Assembly (NCBI GenBank): GCA_023078555.1
Contig: CM041199.1
Coordinates: 558,001-622,000, forward strand
Direction: 5' to 3'
DNA length: 64,000 bases
DNA from: Ulva prolifera
Lineage: Eukaryota; Chlorophyta; Ulvophyceae; Ulvales; Ulvaceae
The translations under genes were made by a program, and so were the position numbers. The notes beneath the pieces were generated by a model. That model did not search any database. It worked only from the letters and a program-made list of their open reading frames with translations, and had not been told where the DNA came from. Positions 48,592-59,159 of the stretch are shown here, in pieces; the stretch's first letter is position 1; every line of letters begins with the position of its first letter.

Positions 48592-51500
48592 ATGGTATCA
48601 ACCACTGTGCATGTCAATGATGCAACTTGCATGCTGCTCAGAGTGCTGCTGGGGCCACCACCCGGCCACTTCCCCTCAGCGAGGGCCCCCACACCCGTCT
48701 CCGCCTGCAGTTTCCAGAAGTTCCCAGGGTCAGACTACCAGGCCTACATACACACCTCCAAGTACGCCAAGTGGCTCGACTCCGCAGGCAGGAGGGAATG
48801 CTGGAGCGAGACCGTCGAAAGGCGCGCCACCATGCCTCCCCATTTCGCGCAGCGCACACAGCGCACCAACTGCACCCCTCTGGCCACACCAAAGCTCCAC
48901 AAACCGTGCCATATCCCTCATGTACATGGGAATCGGCCCCACATGTGGTCTCGCCACGCGTCCCCTTGCGCACATCAGCCTGTCCGACACACCCCGATCC
49001 TCCCGGACGCCTCCACATTCCGTCATTGTGCCTCCCCCAGCCATTCTCACAGCCATACTCACAAGTGCAGAGCCGTCAGCTCGATGTGCAATGACACACA
49101 GCTCCCCACACTTCACCAGCAGACATGGCTTCGAGCTTGGCCCGCTGTGCGCCCCGCCCATGCCAGGCATGCCATCGCGGCGTGCCCCCCTGCAAGAGCA
49201 CCGGCCCGGGCCGTACTGCCAGCGGGCGCCCCTCCCCCCGCCCCCTGGAATCCCTTGCCCTCCGACATCCCAGCACGCCCCTGCTGCACACCCGCCAGCC
49301 ACGCACGCATGCAGCCCCGCGCACACGCATGCAATCCCACGCACACGCATGCAACCCCACGCACACGCATGCACCGCCACGCCGCCGCCTCCTGCGCCTG
49401 CGCTGGGTTGCACGCGCCCGGCCCCTCTGTGCTCGTGGCGCGCATATGCACGGTGCAGCAATCATGCACGAATTCACGCACATGTCTCCCTGCTTCCTAC
49501 GGGCGCTCGCTGGCGTGTATGCATGCGAGCCCGTCCCGCCGACGATTCCGCCGTGCGGTGGGTGTGCCGTTGAGTGTGGCACACTCCCGCTGTTGCTCAG
49601 AGCCACACCCCAACATTGGGCCGCGCGACCTGACTGACGCCACGGCCGCGGCCAGAGAGGCTCGGCAGCGCCACTCGCTGCATCCAGCCGCATGCGATCC
49701 CACAATCAGGTGGGGGAGGCGGTGCAGGTACTTTGACTTCATGGAGGAGCACCTGCGGAACCACCACGGCCACAGCGTGCCCGCCGAGCAGCGCGACCGC
49801 CTGTCACGCGCCGTGCTCTCCCTCGACGTCATGCCGTCCATGCGTGCGCTCATGACGGCCGGCCCCGCGCTGCGCAACAGCGGCATCGCCGCTTACAACT
49901 GCTCCTACCTCCCGATCGACGCCCCCGAGGCCTTCCATGAGATCCTCTACATCCTCATGCATGGCACCGGCGTCGGGTTCAGCGTCGAGCGGCAATTCAC
50001 CGGTGCGGCCCCTCCAACAAACACAACCGCCGTTGCTCGCTTGAGCTCTATCTCTCAATGGAGAGCCGTGGGCATGGCATGGCTATGTGCTGCTGTGTGG
50101 CAGGGCAGGCGAGGCCCATATGGGGATATGCATGGCAATATGCTCTGGCTCGAGTTTTCCGAGGGCTGTGGGCCAAAAACAGACGCGGTGGCGTGGGCAC
50201 TGTGGACGATGTGTGGCACTGTGGAGAACATACACGTGCGCGGAGTGATTGCGCAGATGAAGAGAACTTCTCTTGTGGAGGCCTGTGCTGTCCGCAGCCG
50301 GGCCTGTGACACGTTTCTACACGAGATTTCTGATGCGCAGCCGTCTCATCGGCCTCTCTGCTGTCTATGCATCGGCCGGCAGTCATTCCTCTAGTTCCGC
50401 TGCTCCACATCCGCAGACCCCTCAGTTCACACATCCCTGCATATTCTCCGTCGACACCCCTACACGGCAGCCTCGGCGCTGCGTGCCCATGCCGCTCCAG
50501 CCTGTGAACCGGCAAGACGCCCCTCATGCTGTGACACGAGCGCGCATCACAGCATGCACAGCACCCCATGCACCAGCGCGTGCAGGTGCGTGCGTATGCG
50601 TGACTCACCGGCCCGGCATGCTGCAGATCAGCTCCCGGTCATCGCCGCAGAGTTCACAGCGTCGCCGGAGGCGATATACGTCGCAGACTCGCGCGAAGGG
50701 TGGGCCTCCGCGCTACGCGCACTGGTAGCCGCGCTCTACCGGGGGGAGGTGCCGCAGCTGGACACACGGGATGTCAGGCCGGAGGGCAGCATCCTGCGCA
50801 CGTTCGGCGGCTTGGCGTCGGGGCCGCAGCCGCTGCATGAGCTGCATGAGTTCATGGTAGAACTGTTCCAGCGTGGCGCGGGCCGGCGGCTGACGCCACT
50901 GGAATGCCACGACCTGGTGTGCAAGATTGGGGAGATCGTGGTCGTGGGGGGTGTGCGGAGGTGTGTGGCCGGGGCGCATGGGCTCCATGCATGATGCTTG
51001 CTACTGTGCACCCCTCTTGTCTTGATTTCCACCCTTCGACCACGCATCGTGAGAGCCTGGATCGGCGTTGCGTGTCCGCCCGTCATCAGACGATCAGCGG
51101 CGCCATGCGTGCAGCCCATGCACTACATCGCTGCGCCGCCGTGCAGGTCCGCACTGATCTCGCTATCAGATCTCTCAGACGAGGGGATGCGCGACGCGAA
51201 GGCGGGCGCGTGGTGGGAGACGGCGCCGTGGCGCTACATGGCCAACATATCTGCGGTGTACGAGTCGCGGCCGTCGCGGCCAGAATTTGATGCGGAATGG
51301 GGGGCACTCGTCGCGAGCGGCAGCGGGGAGCGGGGGCTGTTCAGCCGCGTCGCAGCGGCGGCGCAGTGCCGCGCGAACCGCGGCCGGGCCGCCGACGGCA
51401 TCGCCTTCGGCACAAACCCCTGCTCCGAGATCATCCTGAGGCCGGGGCAGTTTTGCAACCTCTCAGAGGTGTGGCCTCAGCACTACGCGCCAATCATGGG

Positions 51501-53565
51501 GCCCATGTATTAGACGCCATCTTTCGCTCTTCCTTAGTGGCGTGCCTTCCCGTGGCTTGGCTGCTGCAGCCCCTGTTGTTGTAGCCCTGCATGCATGTCG
51601 GTAGACCGCCCTCTCGCCGTCCGTTCACACTTGGCTAAGAGGTCATGTTTGTCCGGCCCCGTGTCGCAGTGTGTGGCGCCATCCATCTCAGATCTAGTGG
51701 CCTGGATCACACCGTACATTCGCAGGCACGCAACCGCACAAACTCCATGCGAGCGGGCGTGGTGGTGCAGGTGGTGGTGCGGGCGGGGGACACGCTGGAG
51801 GACCTGCGGGGGAAGGTGCAGGCCGCGGCGGTCATCGGCACGTGGCAGAGCACGATGGCGCATTGGATCGAGGGCGGCCCGGGGCTGCGGCCGCACTGGC
51901 GCCGCAACACCCTCGAGGAGCGCCTCCTCGGCGTCTCCATGACCGGTGCGCCGCTACTCTAACAACAGTGGTTGGAGTTTGTGCGTTACTTTGTTTTGGG
52001 CCTTGGGACCGTGAAGTGGCTGTCGTCATGATTCAGTCCATCGTGCAGTCAGTCAAGTCTGGTCGAGCATCTGACCTCATCACTGGATGTCCTGGTCATG
52101 CGGTTAGCCTGCGTACACAAGGTTTTGTTACCCGAAACACATCACTTCCATGGCCTGCCTTGTCCGCCACTTACCATTGCTTGCTGCATGCCGTGTTGCG
52201 CAGCTGCAGACCGTTGTGTACATGTGCAGGGATCATGGACAACGCGATCACAAGCGGCCAGCATGGGGAGGCGGCGCTTGCAGAGTGTCTACAGGGGCTG
52301 CGGGAGTCCGCGGTTGCGGCAAACGCGAGGGAAGCGGCGGCTGTGGGTATCGCGCCGTCGGCCGCCGTGACGTGCGTCAAGCCGAGCGGCACCGTCAGCC
52401 AGCTCGTTGACTCGGCGTCCGGGATCCACGCGCGGCACTCGCGGTGGTACGTGCGGCGCGTGCGCGGCTCAAACACGGACCCGCTGACGCAGTTCATGGC
52501 CGCGCAGGGCGTGCCGCATGAGCCGTGCGCGTACAACAAGGGCTCCACGGTGCGCCCGCGCTCGTCCCGGCTGCTGGTCATGTCCATCTGCGGTGATCGG
52601 GTCGCAGTCTGCAAGCTCTTGACGTACGCATCGTCACGTGTCTGCTGTGTGTTGGGCCCCCCCGCTAGGCCTTCTCTCCACTAGGCTGCCAGCCCAAATG
52701 CATGAGAATCGTGTGCACGAGCTTGTACAGCCCCTCCGCTGGCCGCTCGAGAGGGTGCACACGATCCCTTCCAGGCACACGCGCATGGCGCCGTTCATCG
52801 CACCATCCATGGCACCACACATGCACATGCATGCTTGTAACACATGCACATGCATGCTGACCGCTGCGCACCGGTGCAGGTGTTCTCGTTCCCGATGGCG
52901 TCGCCACAGGGCGCGATCACGCGCGACGACACCGACGCCCTCTCCCACCTCAACCTCTGCCTTGCCTACCAGCGCCACTGGTGCGAGCACAAGACGTCAG
53001 TCACGATCTCCGTGAAAGAGGACGAGTGGGCGCCCGTCGGCGACTGGGTGTACGACCACTTTGACGACCTCGCAGGTGCGTGCTGCGCGTGCTGTGACGG
53101 TCACAGCACGCTCGCCGTCTTCCGTATCACGTGCTGCGCGTGCTGTGGCCAGGAGTGCCGGTCTGCCGCAAAACGTTGCGGCTGCAACCTGTCCCTGTGC
53201 GTCTGCTTGTGGCTGGAGTTGTGCCAGTCCTGCCATTCGGTCTGCATGTCAGCTCTGCTTGAGCGAGACGGAAGCATGTCCGTGACCGGCGTGCTGTGTG
53301 CTGTACAGGCGTGAGCTTCCTGCCGTACGACACGGGGACATACCAGCAGACGCCGTACGAGGCGATCGGGGAGGCGGAGTACGCGGCGCTGGCGGCGCGC
53401 ATGCCGGCGCACATAGACTGGGCGCGCTTCCAGGACGTCGAGCGGGGGTGGCGCGACCACAAGGTCGGGCGGGAGCTCGCCTGCAGCAGCGCACAGTGCG
53501 AGGCCGTCGGGGAGCCGCTCGCGCCGGGCGAAGACGGGGCGCCCGACGCGCGCGCGACCGCGTGA
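48592..53565 (+). CDS. rtpR: adenosylcobalamin-dependent ribonucleoside-triphosphate reductase (class II)
   Basis: Reduces ribonucleotides to deoxyribonucleotides using vitamin B12 as radical source. Eight exons join in phase: 48592-48821, 49728-50002, 50627-50960, 51147-51468, 51771-51945, 52230-52549, 52880-53075 and 53309-53565; about 702 residues against roughly 740 for bacterial RTPR. Conserved stretches include YNCSYLPI, HGTGVGFSVERQ, EGWASALRALV, GGLASGPQPL, GTNPCSEIIL, FCNLSEV, VKPSGTVSQLV and VSFLPYDTGTYQQ. The active-site cysteines fall at 49900, 51421 and 51454, with the glutamate in NPCSE. The C-terminal CSSAQC pair (53482 and 53497) matches the redox-active swinging arm. The start is uncertain: the ATG at 48592 gives a poorly conserved leader, and a TGCAG acceptor at 48710 could instead join an upstream exon. 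The first intron has a GC donor. Third codon positions are almost all G/C. Confidence 0.93.
49301..49380. repeat. four tandem 20-bp repeats in the first reductase intron
   Basis: Four consecutive 20-base units built on ACGCATGCA with a C-rich remainder (for example GCACACGCATGCAACCCCAC). The first unit is the most diverged. They lie within the intron 48822-49727. Confidence 0.85.
53087..53111. repeat. 12-bp inverted repeat with a 1-base loop in the last reductase intron
   Basis: GCGTGCTGTGAC (53087-53098) and its exact reverse complement (53100-53111) flank a single G, eleven bases after the 5' splice site at 53076. It resembles the hairpin in SWR1 intron 8 in design but not in sequence. Confidence 0.9.
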
Positions 53566-54497
53566 CGGGGGGACCCCCCCCGTCTTCCTCGGGCGGTCGA
53601 ACCGGCCGCGGCGGCGCCGCCGCTGGCACAAACGAGCCGTCCGCTGGTGCCGCGGCGAGCTGGACGCGTGGCGTGTGGTGATTGGGGCGGACTGGTGATT
53701 GATGTTGAGTGACGAGATGGGGATCGTCCAAGCATCGGGGAGGGCACCAGTGGAGCGAAGTACCTCGATGAGAGGTCCAAACAAACGCCCTGGGCGACGG
53801 TCCAGGCTGAAATGCATTCTGAATGTGGGGAAATGTTTATGCTCACATTGTATGTGTGACATGTATGAGAGTAACACACGCCTACACAGCATGTCCCAAT
53901 CGTGATGAAGCTGCTGCGGGGAGGACACGCGCGCATGAAACTTTTGAAATATTTTTTCGTTTTTGTCACGGTTTTAGGGACTGAATAGTGCTGCCGATGT
54001 GTGTTCTTTTCGCGTGATGTGAAGGCTCTGTTGGAGGCCTCACTGGCCGAGAAGGAGTAGTACATATGTCTTTGACCTGTAACATGTGGAGCCTGAAGAT
54101 CCGGCCAGTGTATCAAACAGTGCCAAAAGGATGCAACAGTGCACCAGGGACTTGCAGTGGCACGGGGTGTTCATGCAAGTGTTCACCAGTCAGTTCCCTC
54201 GCACTCAACCTAGCAGCACTTTGCATGCAGCACAGCATTCTGTTTTCTGGTGTACGTGTTCATGTTGCTTTTGTGACATGGCAGATATGGTCAGTGGTGC
54301 CTGAGCATTTGTCACTGCCTGAATGTTTGGTGGAAGGATGTTGTAGCTGCTTCTCGGATGACTGCCACACTCCAGGCACTGCTTCCAATCTGACTGTCAT
54401 ACTCTACAGTGCACATGGTCTCCTACTAGTAGGCAGCCGCACAGCCTAGCTGGCCATCAGATTGGATGTGTGGTACAGCATTCAGTTCTGACCCACG

Positions 54498-54499
<2 letters not shown>

Positions 54500-54531
<32 letters not shown>
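54500..54531 (+). repeat. poly-C tract (32 C)
   Basis: Thirty-two consecutive C bases, the longest homopolymer in the window. No gene model covers it. Confidence 0.95.
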
Positions 54532-54534
<3 letters not shown>

Positions 54535-55044
54535 CATGTCAAGGTTCCAAAGCGGCACCGCATGTGCCTGCAGATTGGCCTGCAGCTTTGCAGAGGAGCA
54601 GCAGCGTCGGCCGAAAGCCCAACTATTTGCACGTTTTTAGGGGACTTGATACGATAGGTAGATGTCGAGGCGGTCGTGCAGCCGTCCGCCCAACAGACTT
54701 TGTGCTTGACACACATCAAGTGCGCTCAGAGACGAACCAATCCCGCAGGTCCCACTCAGTACTATTTTTTGGAACATGACAAAGCAGCGCTCATTGTCCT
54801 ATTCATAGCGGGGTCGAATCATGCTAAGAACAAGCCTGATCAGTGAGTGGAGTGTCAAGATCGGAGCACAAATTGCCATAGCGGATTTTCATGGCAAGTT
54901 CTGGCCCAGAGCAGGCCTGCGTGTGTCAAACTTTTGTTTCTTGTGGCCATACATAAGGTGCGCCAGATGTCTATGCACACGCACGCGGCTGTGTGGTTCC
55001 CCTGGTTGTTGCTCGTGGTGCTACCTTCCTTTGTCATTGTAACA

Positions 55045-55045
<1 letters not shown>

Positions 55046-55081
<36 letters not shown>
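55046..55081. repeat. CA dinucleotide microsatellite
   Basis: About 18 uninterrupted AC units followed by a short CG run. Seen directly in the sequence. Confidence 0.95.
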
Positions 55082-55083
<2 letters not shown>

Positions 55084-55543
55084 GCGCACAGTGCTGTGGA
55101 ACTCAAACGTTGATGACATGTAGTCCAGCTACTACGACGTCGCTTGTGAGGCTACACGCAGCCTGAGTTGTGCTAGCTGTTGCAGATGTGAAACACAATG
55201 GACAGCAAGCATGAGCATGGCATGGACAGGAGACAGTGCTCAATGGGATGTTCCGCTGTGCACCATCACCATCATGGCATAACATGCTATCCAACTGCCT
55301 TGATCTCGTACAATGAAACACTGAACTCTCTACCATAGTCTCGCATGTATACAGCCCTCATATGGCATGCTGGGATCCTGCAGCTAGGGTCGCACAATCC
55401 TTCTACTCTACCCGCAGGTTCAGATTGCACATTGTACAACAGGCCTGCTTTATTTGTCCAACCACCAGCCCGAGGGCACAGTTGCAATACCCTGGATATT
55501 CTGCTCAAAGCAATGTGCATGCAAGTGCCTGCAATGCAGTCCA

Positions 55544-57280
55544 TCACTTTGCCGTGCGCTCGTGCATCTTCCTGAACGTCAGCATGTCGATAGCTGCGTT
55601 TCGCACACACTCGTCACGGCTGCGCGTCGTCGTGCTCACCAGCAGGGAGTTGACCACAGTCGCCCGTTCCCTGCATCCACCCAGGCAACAATCTCAGTGC
55701 TGAATACATGAAACTGCTAGCATGCGACTCATATAGGCTAAGTGGTTGAGGCAATGCTGATTGGCACACAAACTGCAATCACAGTTGCACTTTGCATGCA
55801 GACATCGCAACACTGCCAATTGACGCTCTTACCCACTTGCAGGCATCATTGTAGTGCCTGCATGCAGCCGAAAGCACACGGTATTGACACTACGATCGCT
55901 TGCCCCATACTTTCTCTTGCAAATGACAGTCGGGACACAGAGAAAGTGGGCAGCCTGATGTGGCCTTGGCAAAATTGATGAATGGGAGCGTCCAAGCATG
56001 CAACCAAGGCTGTGGTGAATGTTTTACTTTTGCAGTGCACTTTGGGCCGTGTTGCAACTGAACCACAGGGATTCAGATGCGCACAGCGGCGGCGCCAAGA
56101 TGCACACGCACACACACCTTGCATCGCGGATGGGCTCCTTCTGCTTTGAAATGAGCAAATGGTTGACCTCATCCATGAGGGTCTTCCAGTCCTCGTCGAG
56201 TTCCTCCTCATCATACTCGACGCTCGGGCCGACACTAGAGACTGCAGACACATTGCGTTCGTGGCCAGGTGCACCAGCGGCGCCGGCAATGCGGCTTCGC
56301 GACGCGGTCAGTGCTGCGGCCCCGTGGGCGGCTGCCGACGATGGGGCGCCACCGAGGTTGACGGTCGGGCCGCAGAGGTCACCAGCGCCGAGGTGGGCGG
56401 AAATTCTGCCGGAGTTGCCCATCGATGGGAGCGGGCCGGCGTGGGCGGCAGAGAGGCTGGACTTGCCTGTGGGGCTGTATACACCATCAGCGGAGCAGCC
56501 GGGGTCGGTCTCAGACACGGGGTGCAGGCCGTGGCCGTGGCGCCAGTGGGAGATAGAAACTGAATCAGCAATGTTGGTGGAATCTGCAGCAGCGCAGGGT
56601 CATCTGAGGATCAAATCAGAATGCCAACAGCTTATAGCCAGACACATTGCCAACGTGCAGGCAACATGGTGGCTTGTGAACTGCATGGTAGCCATTGTGA
56701 CCAATGCTGGTCCGCATGTATCGCTGAGTCGAAATAGGCATCGAATTTGAGCATCAGTATGTGCATTTACGCTCAATGGGGAGCTGGCGCCATGAAGTTG
56801 AGATGCTTTGGTGCAGAGACCAGGCAGAAATGCGGGCTGCAGTGGCTTCCATTGCGTGGTCCAGCGAATGCAAGAATGCTGACTGTACCGGAATCACAAC
56901 AGGATTTGATTTGAGAGCGTGAAGAGGGAGCACCTGCGATACTTCCAGTGAAGTGTTCAGTCTTCAGCCCCTCGGATTTGGACAGGCCGAGGTGTTCTGT
57001 AGCGCCAGGTGAACCAAGAGATGACTGTAACTGCAGAGACCAGATAGGAATAAGTACACTTCGCTTGCGTTCGATTACTTCTTGGACATACAGGTGAGGC
57101 GCGCGTACGCACCTGTCTGCTCGCCAAGTAAGCGCGAGACGGGGGATATGGACAACGAGTCGCCTGGACTTCACGTCGCCACCAGCAATTGAAAAGCATA
57201 ACTGTCAGCGCTCCCAGCAAAATTCCAGCCCCGAACCAGATGAGCGTCCATGCCCAGGCTGGGAGGCCTACGATCTCCGT
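55544..57280 (-). CDS. unrecognised single-pass membrane protein (5' exon not found)
   Basis: Four exons join in phase: 57280-57113, 57030-56934, 56583-56118 and 55670-55544, giving 285 residues. I do not recognise the family. The first exon encodes one strong membrane helix (WAWTLIWFGAGILLGALTVM) followed by WWRR, which suggests an N-out, C-in signal-anchor topology. A Ser/Gly/Ala-rich region follows (exons 2-3). Then come an acidic helix, EYDEEELDEDWKTLMDEVNH, and a basic C-terminus, NAAIDMLTFRKMHERTAK. A stop codon lies upstream of the first exon in this frame with no ATG between, and the exon begins after a TGCAG acceptor, so at least one 5' exon is missing. It would overlap the plus-strand gene at 57313. 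Splice joins are well supported by phase. Confidence 0.65.
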
Positions 57281-57312
57281 CTGCACCCATTGCCATTGTT
57301 ACCACGTTTCAC

Positions 57313-57750
57313 ATGTCCGAAGTTGCAATGACAATGAAGTCGTGCATATGTCAGCATCGCACATCTGAAAGTGATCTTGACATTTTCTACACGTTCAGTG
57401 AAGGAGCTGCAAAAGTTTCAGCTCTTCGGCCCCGGCTGGTAGAGGTGTGCACGACGAGTTTCGCTGACCTTCAATGTCTCACCCGCAGAGCTGCAGATAC
57501 TCCACAATGCAAAACAATTCTTATCGATCCTCAATTTGATCAGGTTTGTTGTTTGTTTGCTGAAGTTTATGACAAATTTATGACAAGCTAAATTATTTTG
57601 CGACAGCACGAAGTGCCAACTGGTGCGCTACAGCCAAGGATTATTCATGCCCTTTCCAGCATGCGTTCAGATGAGATAGATATTTATACATCATGTCCGA
57701 ATTCTGCGCGAGTAGCCAAGCTCATGTGTGCAGCGCTTGGTACGAAATGA
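57313..57750 (+). CDS. unrecognised small gene, 3' end ambiguous
   Basis: The ATG at 57313 opens an exon to 57543, then a 63-bp intron, then an exon from 57607 after GCGACAG. The joined frame reads ...KTILIDPQFDQ-HEVPTGALQPRIIHALS...EIDIYTSCPNSARVAKLM...ALGTK and stops at 57750 (124 residues). The text looks like genuine protein but matches no family that I know. Just past the ALG codons, a second fluent stretch (ASVLQLHDCSSVDGVDYKFP) continues in another frame from 57760. So the true exon structure may differ and the gene may extend to about 57,980. It faces away from the minus-strand membrane-protein gene and probably overlaps its missing 5' exon. Confidence 0.4.
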
Positions 57751-58277
57751 TGGCTACAGGTGCATCGGTTCTTCAGCTCCATGACTGCAGTTCCGTGGAT
57801 GGAGTAGACTACAAATTCCCTAGTGCGACAGACCCATGTCCAATGACCGCTGAGAATGATAAGTATGTGCACATTCTAATCGATGGTGCTGCTCCATTTT
57901 GTCCGGCGTCCTGTCTTCTATGAACACCAAGGCACATTCATTTTTCGAGCTGCAACGCAACACGTACGGTCACAAACCGGCTTGCCTGAGCGTTATTGAA
58001 ACAGGATTGCACCACAAGGCTGTTTGGGGAGCGTAGGGCAAGATTGTCTGACGCGATCGCATTATGGACGGTGAGAACCACCCCTCAGTGAGGCCCTCAC
58101 CAATCTGCAAGCTGACTGCGTTGTACATCTCAGTATGCGTTAGATACAAGTAGGAAGGCAATTTGGAAGCATACGAGTCGTTCAGTCCCTGGTAGTCCCC
58201 GAGCGTCTCGAGCCTTCCCAGGTGCACCTGAGTCGAGCCACGGCACCGCGCCACCGCAAACGCAGCTCCATTTGCAG

Positions 58278-59159
58278 ATGATGAGGCGCCACCCTCACTG
58301 GACGAGCTAGCTACGCAAGTGTCGGCTATCTCGTCGCTGAAGTCAGAGAATGAGGAGGTTGCAGAAATAACATTTTGTGGTGGTCGGAGACAGAACCAAC
58401 TTGAAGGCAAAAGTACTATACAGCGAGGATTTTTCAACAAGACAGCCACAAAGGTGAGCCAACTCTTATTGGATTTTTTGCGTTGTCGGAGCAAATGCAC
58501 TGCCACTGAATATCACACGTGTTCTGAGTTTCCATGCACAGTAAACTGCAGAAGGCAATGCAAAGATCAAAAAAGTCGAACGGTGTTGACATTCCCACCA
58601 TCAAAGCCAAGCATGGCTCGTCCACAGGTCCAGCGATCCCCGATTTCTTGATGGTGGAGCCAAGTGAAGCAGAGAAGCGCCTGCAAGCTGAGAAGATGAA
58701 GCTGCTTGACACACTAAAACCAACAGAGGAATCTGTCAACCAGGTATGATGCACCATTGCAGTACGTTTGCCTGCATGCTCCGAATCTTCTTGTTCTGTA
58801 AGATTGAGCCTGCTATGAGCTAGCACGTCCCTACAAGCCTCTGCCTGACTACCAGCTTCTTACACAGCCCTGTCTGAGATTGTTTTGGAGGTGAACGAAT
58901 GCACCGGTGATAGAGTAGTGTTGGCCACTGAGGCTTCTAGCACTCAGGTGTGTCTGTCCAGGCAATGCAAGCTCCTGATCTGGCCGCTGGCTTCGATGAT
59001 CCCGAGGTGATGAAGGCGGTGCAGGACATTGGGGGCAATCCCAGGCTCATGCAGACAAAGTATGCTAACAACAAAAAGGTGCAACGCTTCTATGCCGCGA
59101 TGGCTGCTCATGTCGGACAACGCCTGACTTCTGTCGAGGCCTCTGGAGAAGGCAAGTAG
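58278..59159 (+). CDS. STI1-like (DP-repeat) domain protein, 5' end missing
   Basis: Three exons join in phase: 58278-58453, 58552-58743 and 58962-59159, ending in TAG. The first encodes an acidic stretch (DEAPPSLDELATQVSAISSL) and QRGFFNKTATK. The second is lysine-rich, with PAIPDFLMVEPSEAEKRLQA. The third encodes PDLAAGFDDPEVMKAVQDIG and KYANNKKVQRFYAAMAAHVG. The Asp-Pro, Val-Met and Asn-Pro pattern of the third exon matches STI1/DP2 heat-shock-chaperonin-binding modules found in Hop/Sti1, Hip and ubiquilins, so a co-chaperone-like role is likely. No ATG lies in frame in the first exon, which starts after a TTTGCAG acceptor, so one or more 5' exons upstream are unresolved. Which STI1 protein this is cannot be decided. 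Confidence 0.6.

Larger units (their letters stand above)
53566..55543. other. convergent intergenic region, simple repeats only
   Basis: Contains the 3' ends of the reductase (+) and of the membrane-protein gene (-), a 32-base poly-C run and a CA microsatellite. No third gene is supported. Confidence 0.5.

Noticed and set aside
49301-49380. CRISPR-like array
   Set aside because: The 20-bp units are contiguous without spacers and lie in a spliceosomal intron of a eukaryotic gene.
48730-49705. long minus-strand frames
   Set aside because: They run antisense through the first reductase intron and its GCATGC repeats. Their composition (Cys/His/Arg repeats) reflects the repeat, not a protein.
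55046-55081. CA repeat as a regulatory element
   Set aside because: It is an ordinary microsatellite in intergenic DNA with nothing to link it to regulation.
57970-58506. 178-codon minus-strand gene
   Set aside because: It overlaps the phase-consistent first exon of the STI1-like gene and has no clear splice partners. It is kept only as a finding about possible overlap.
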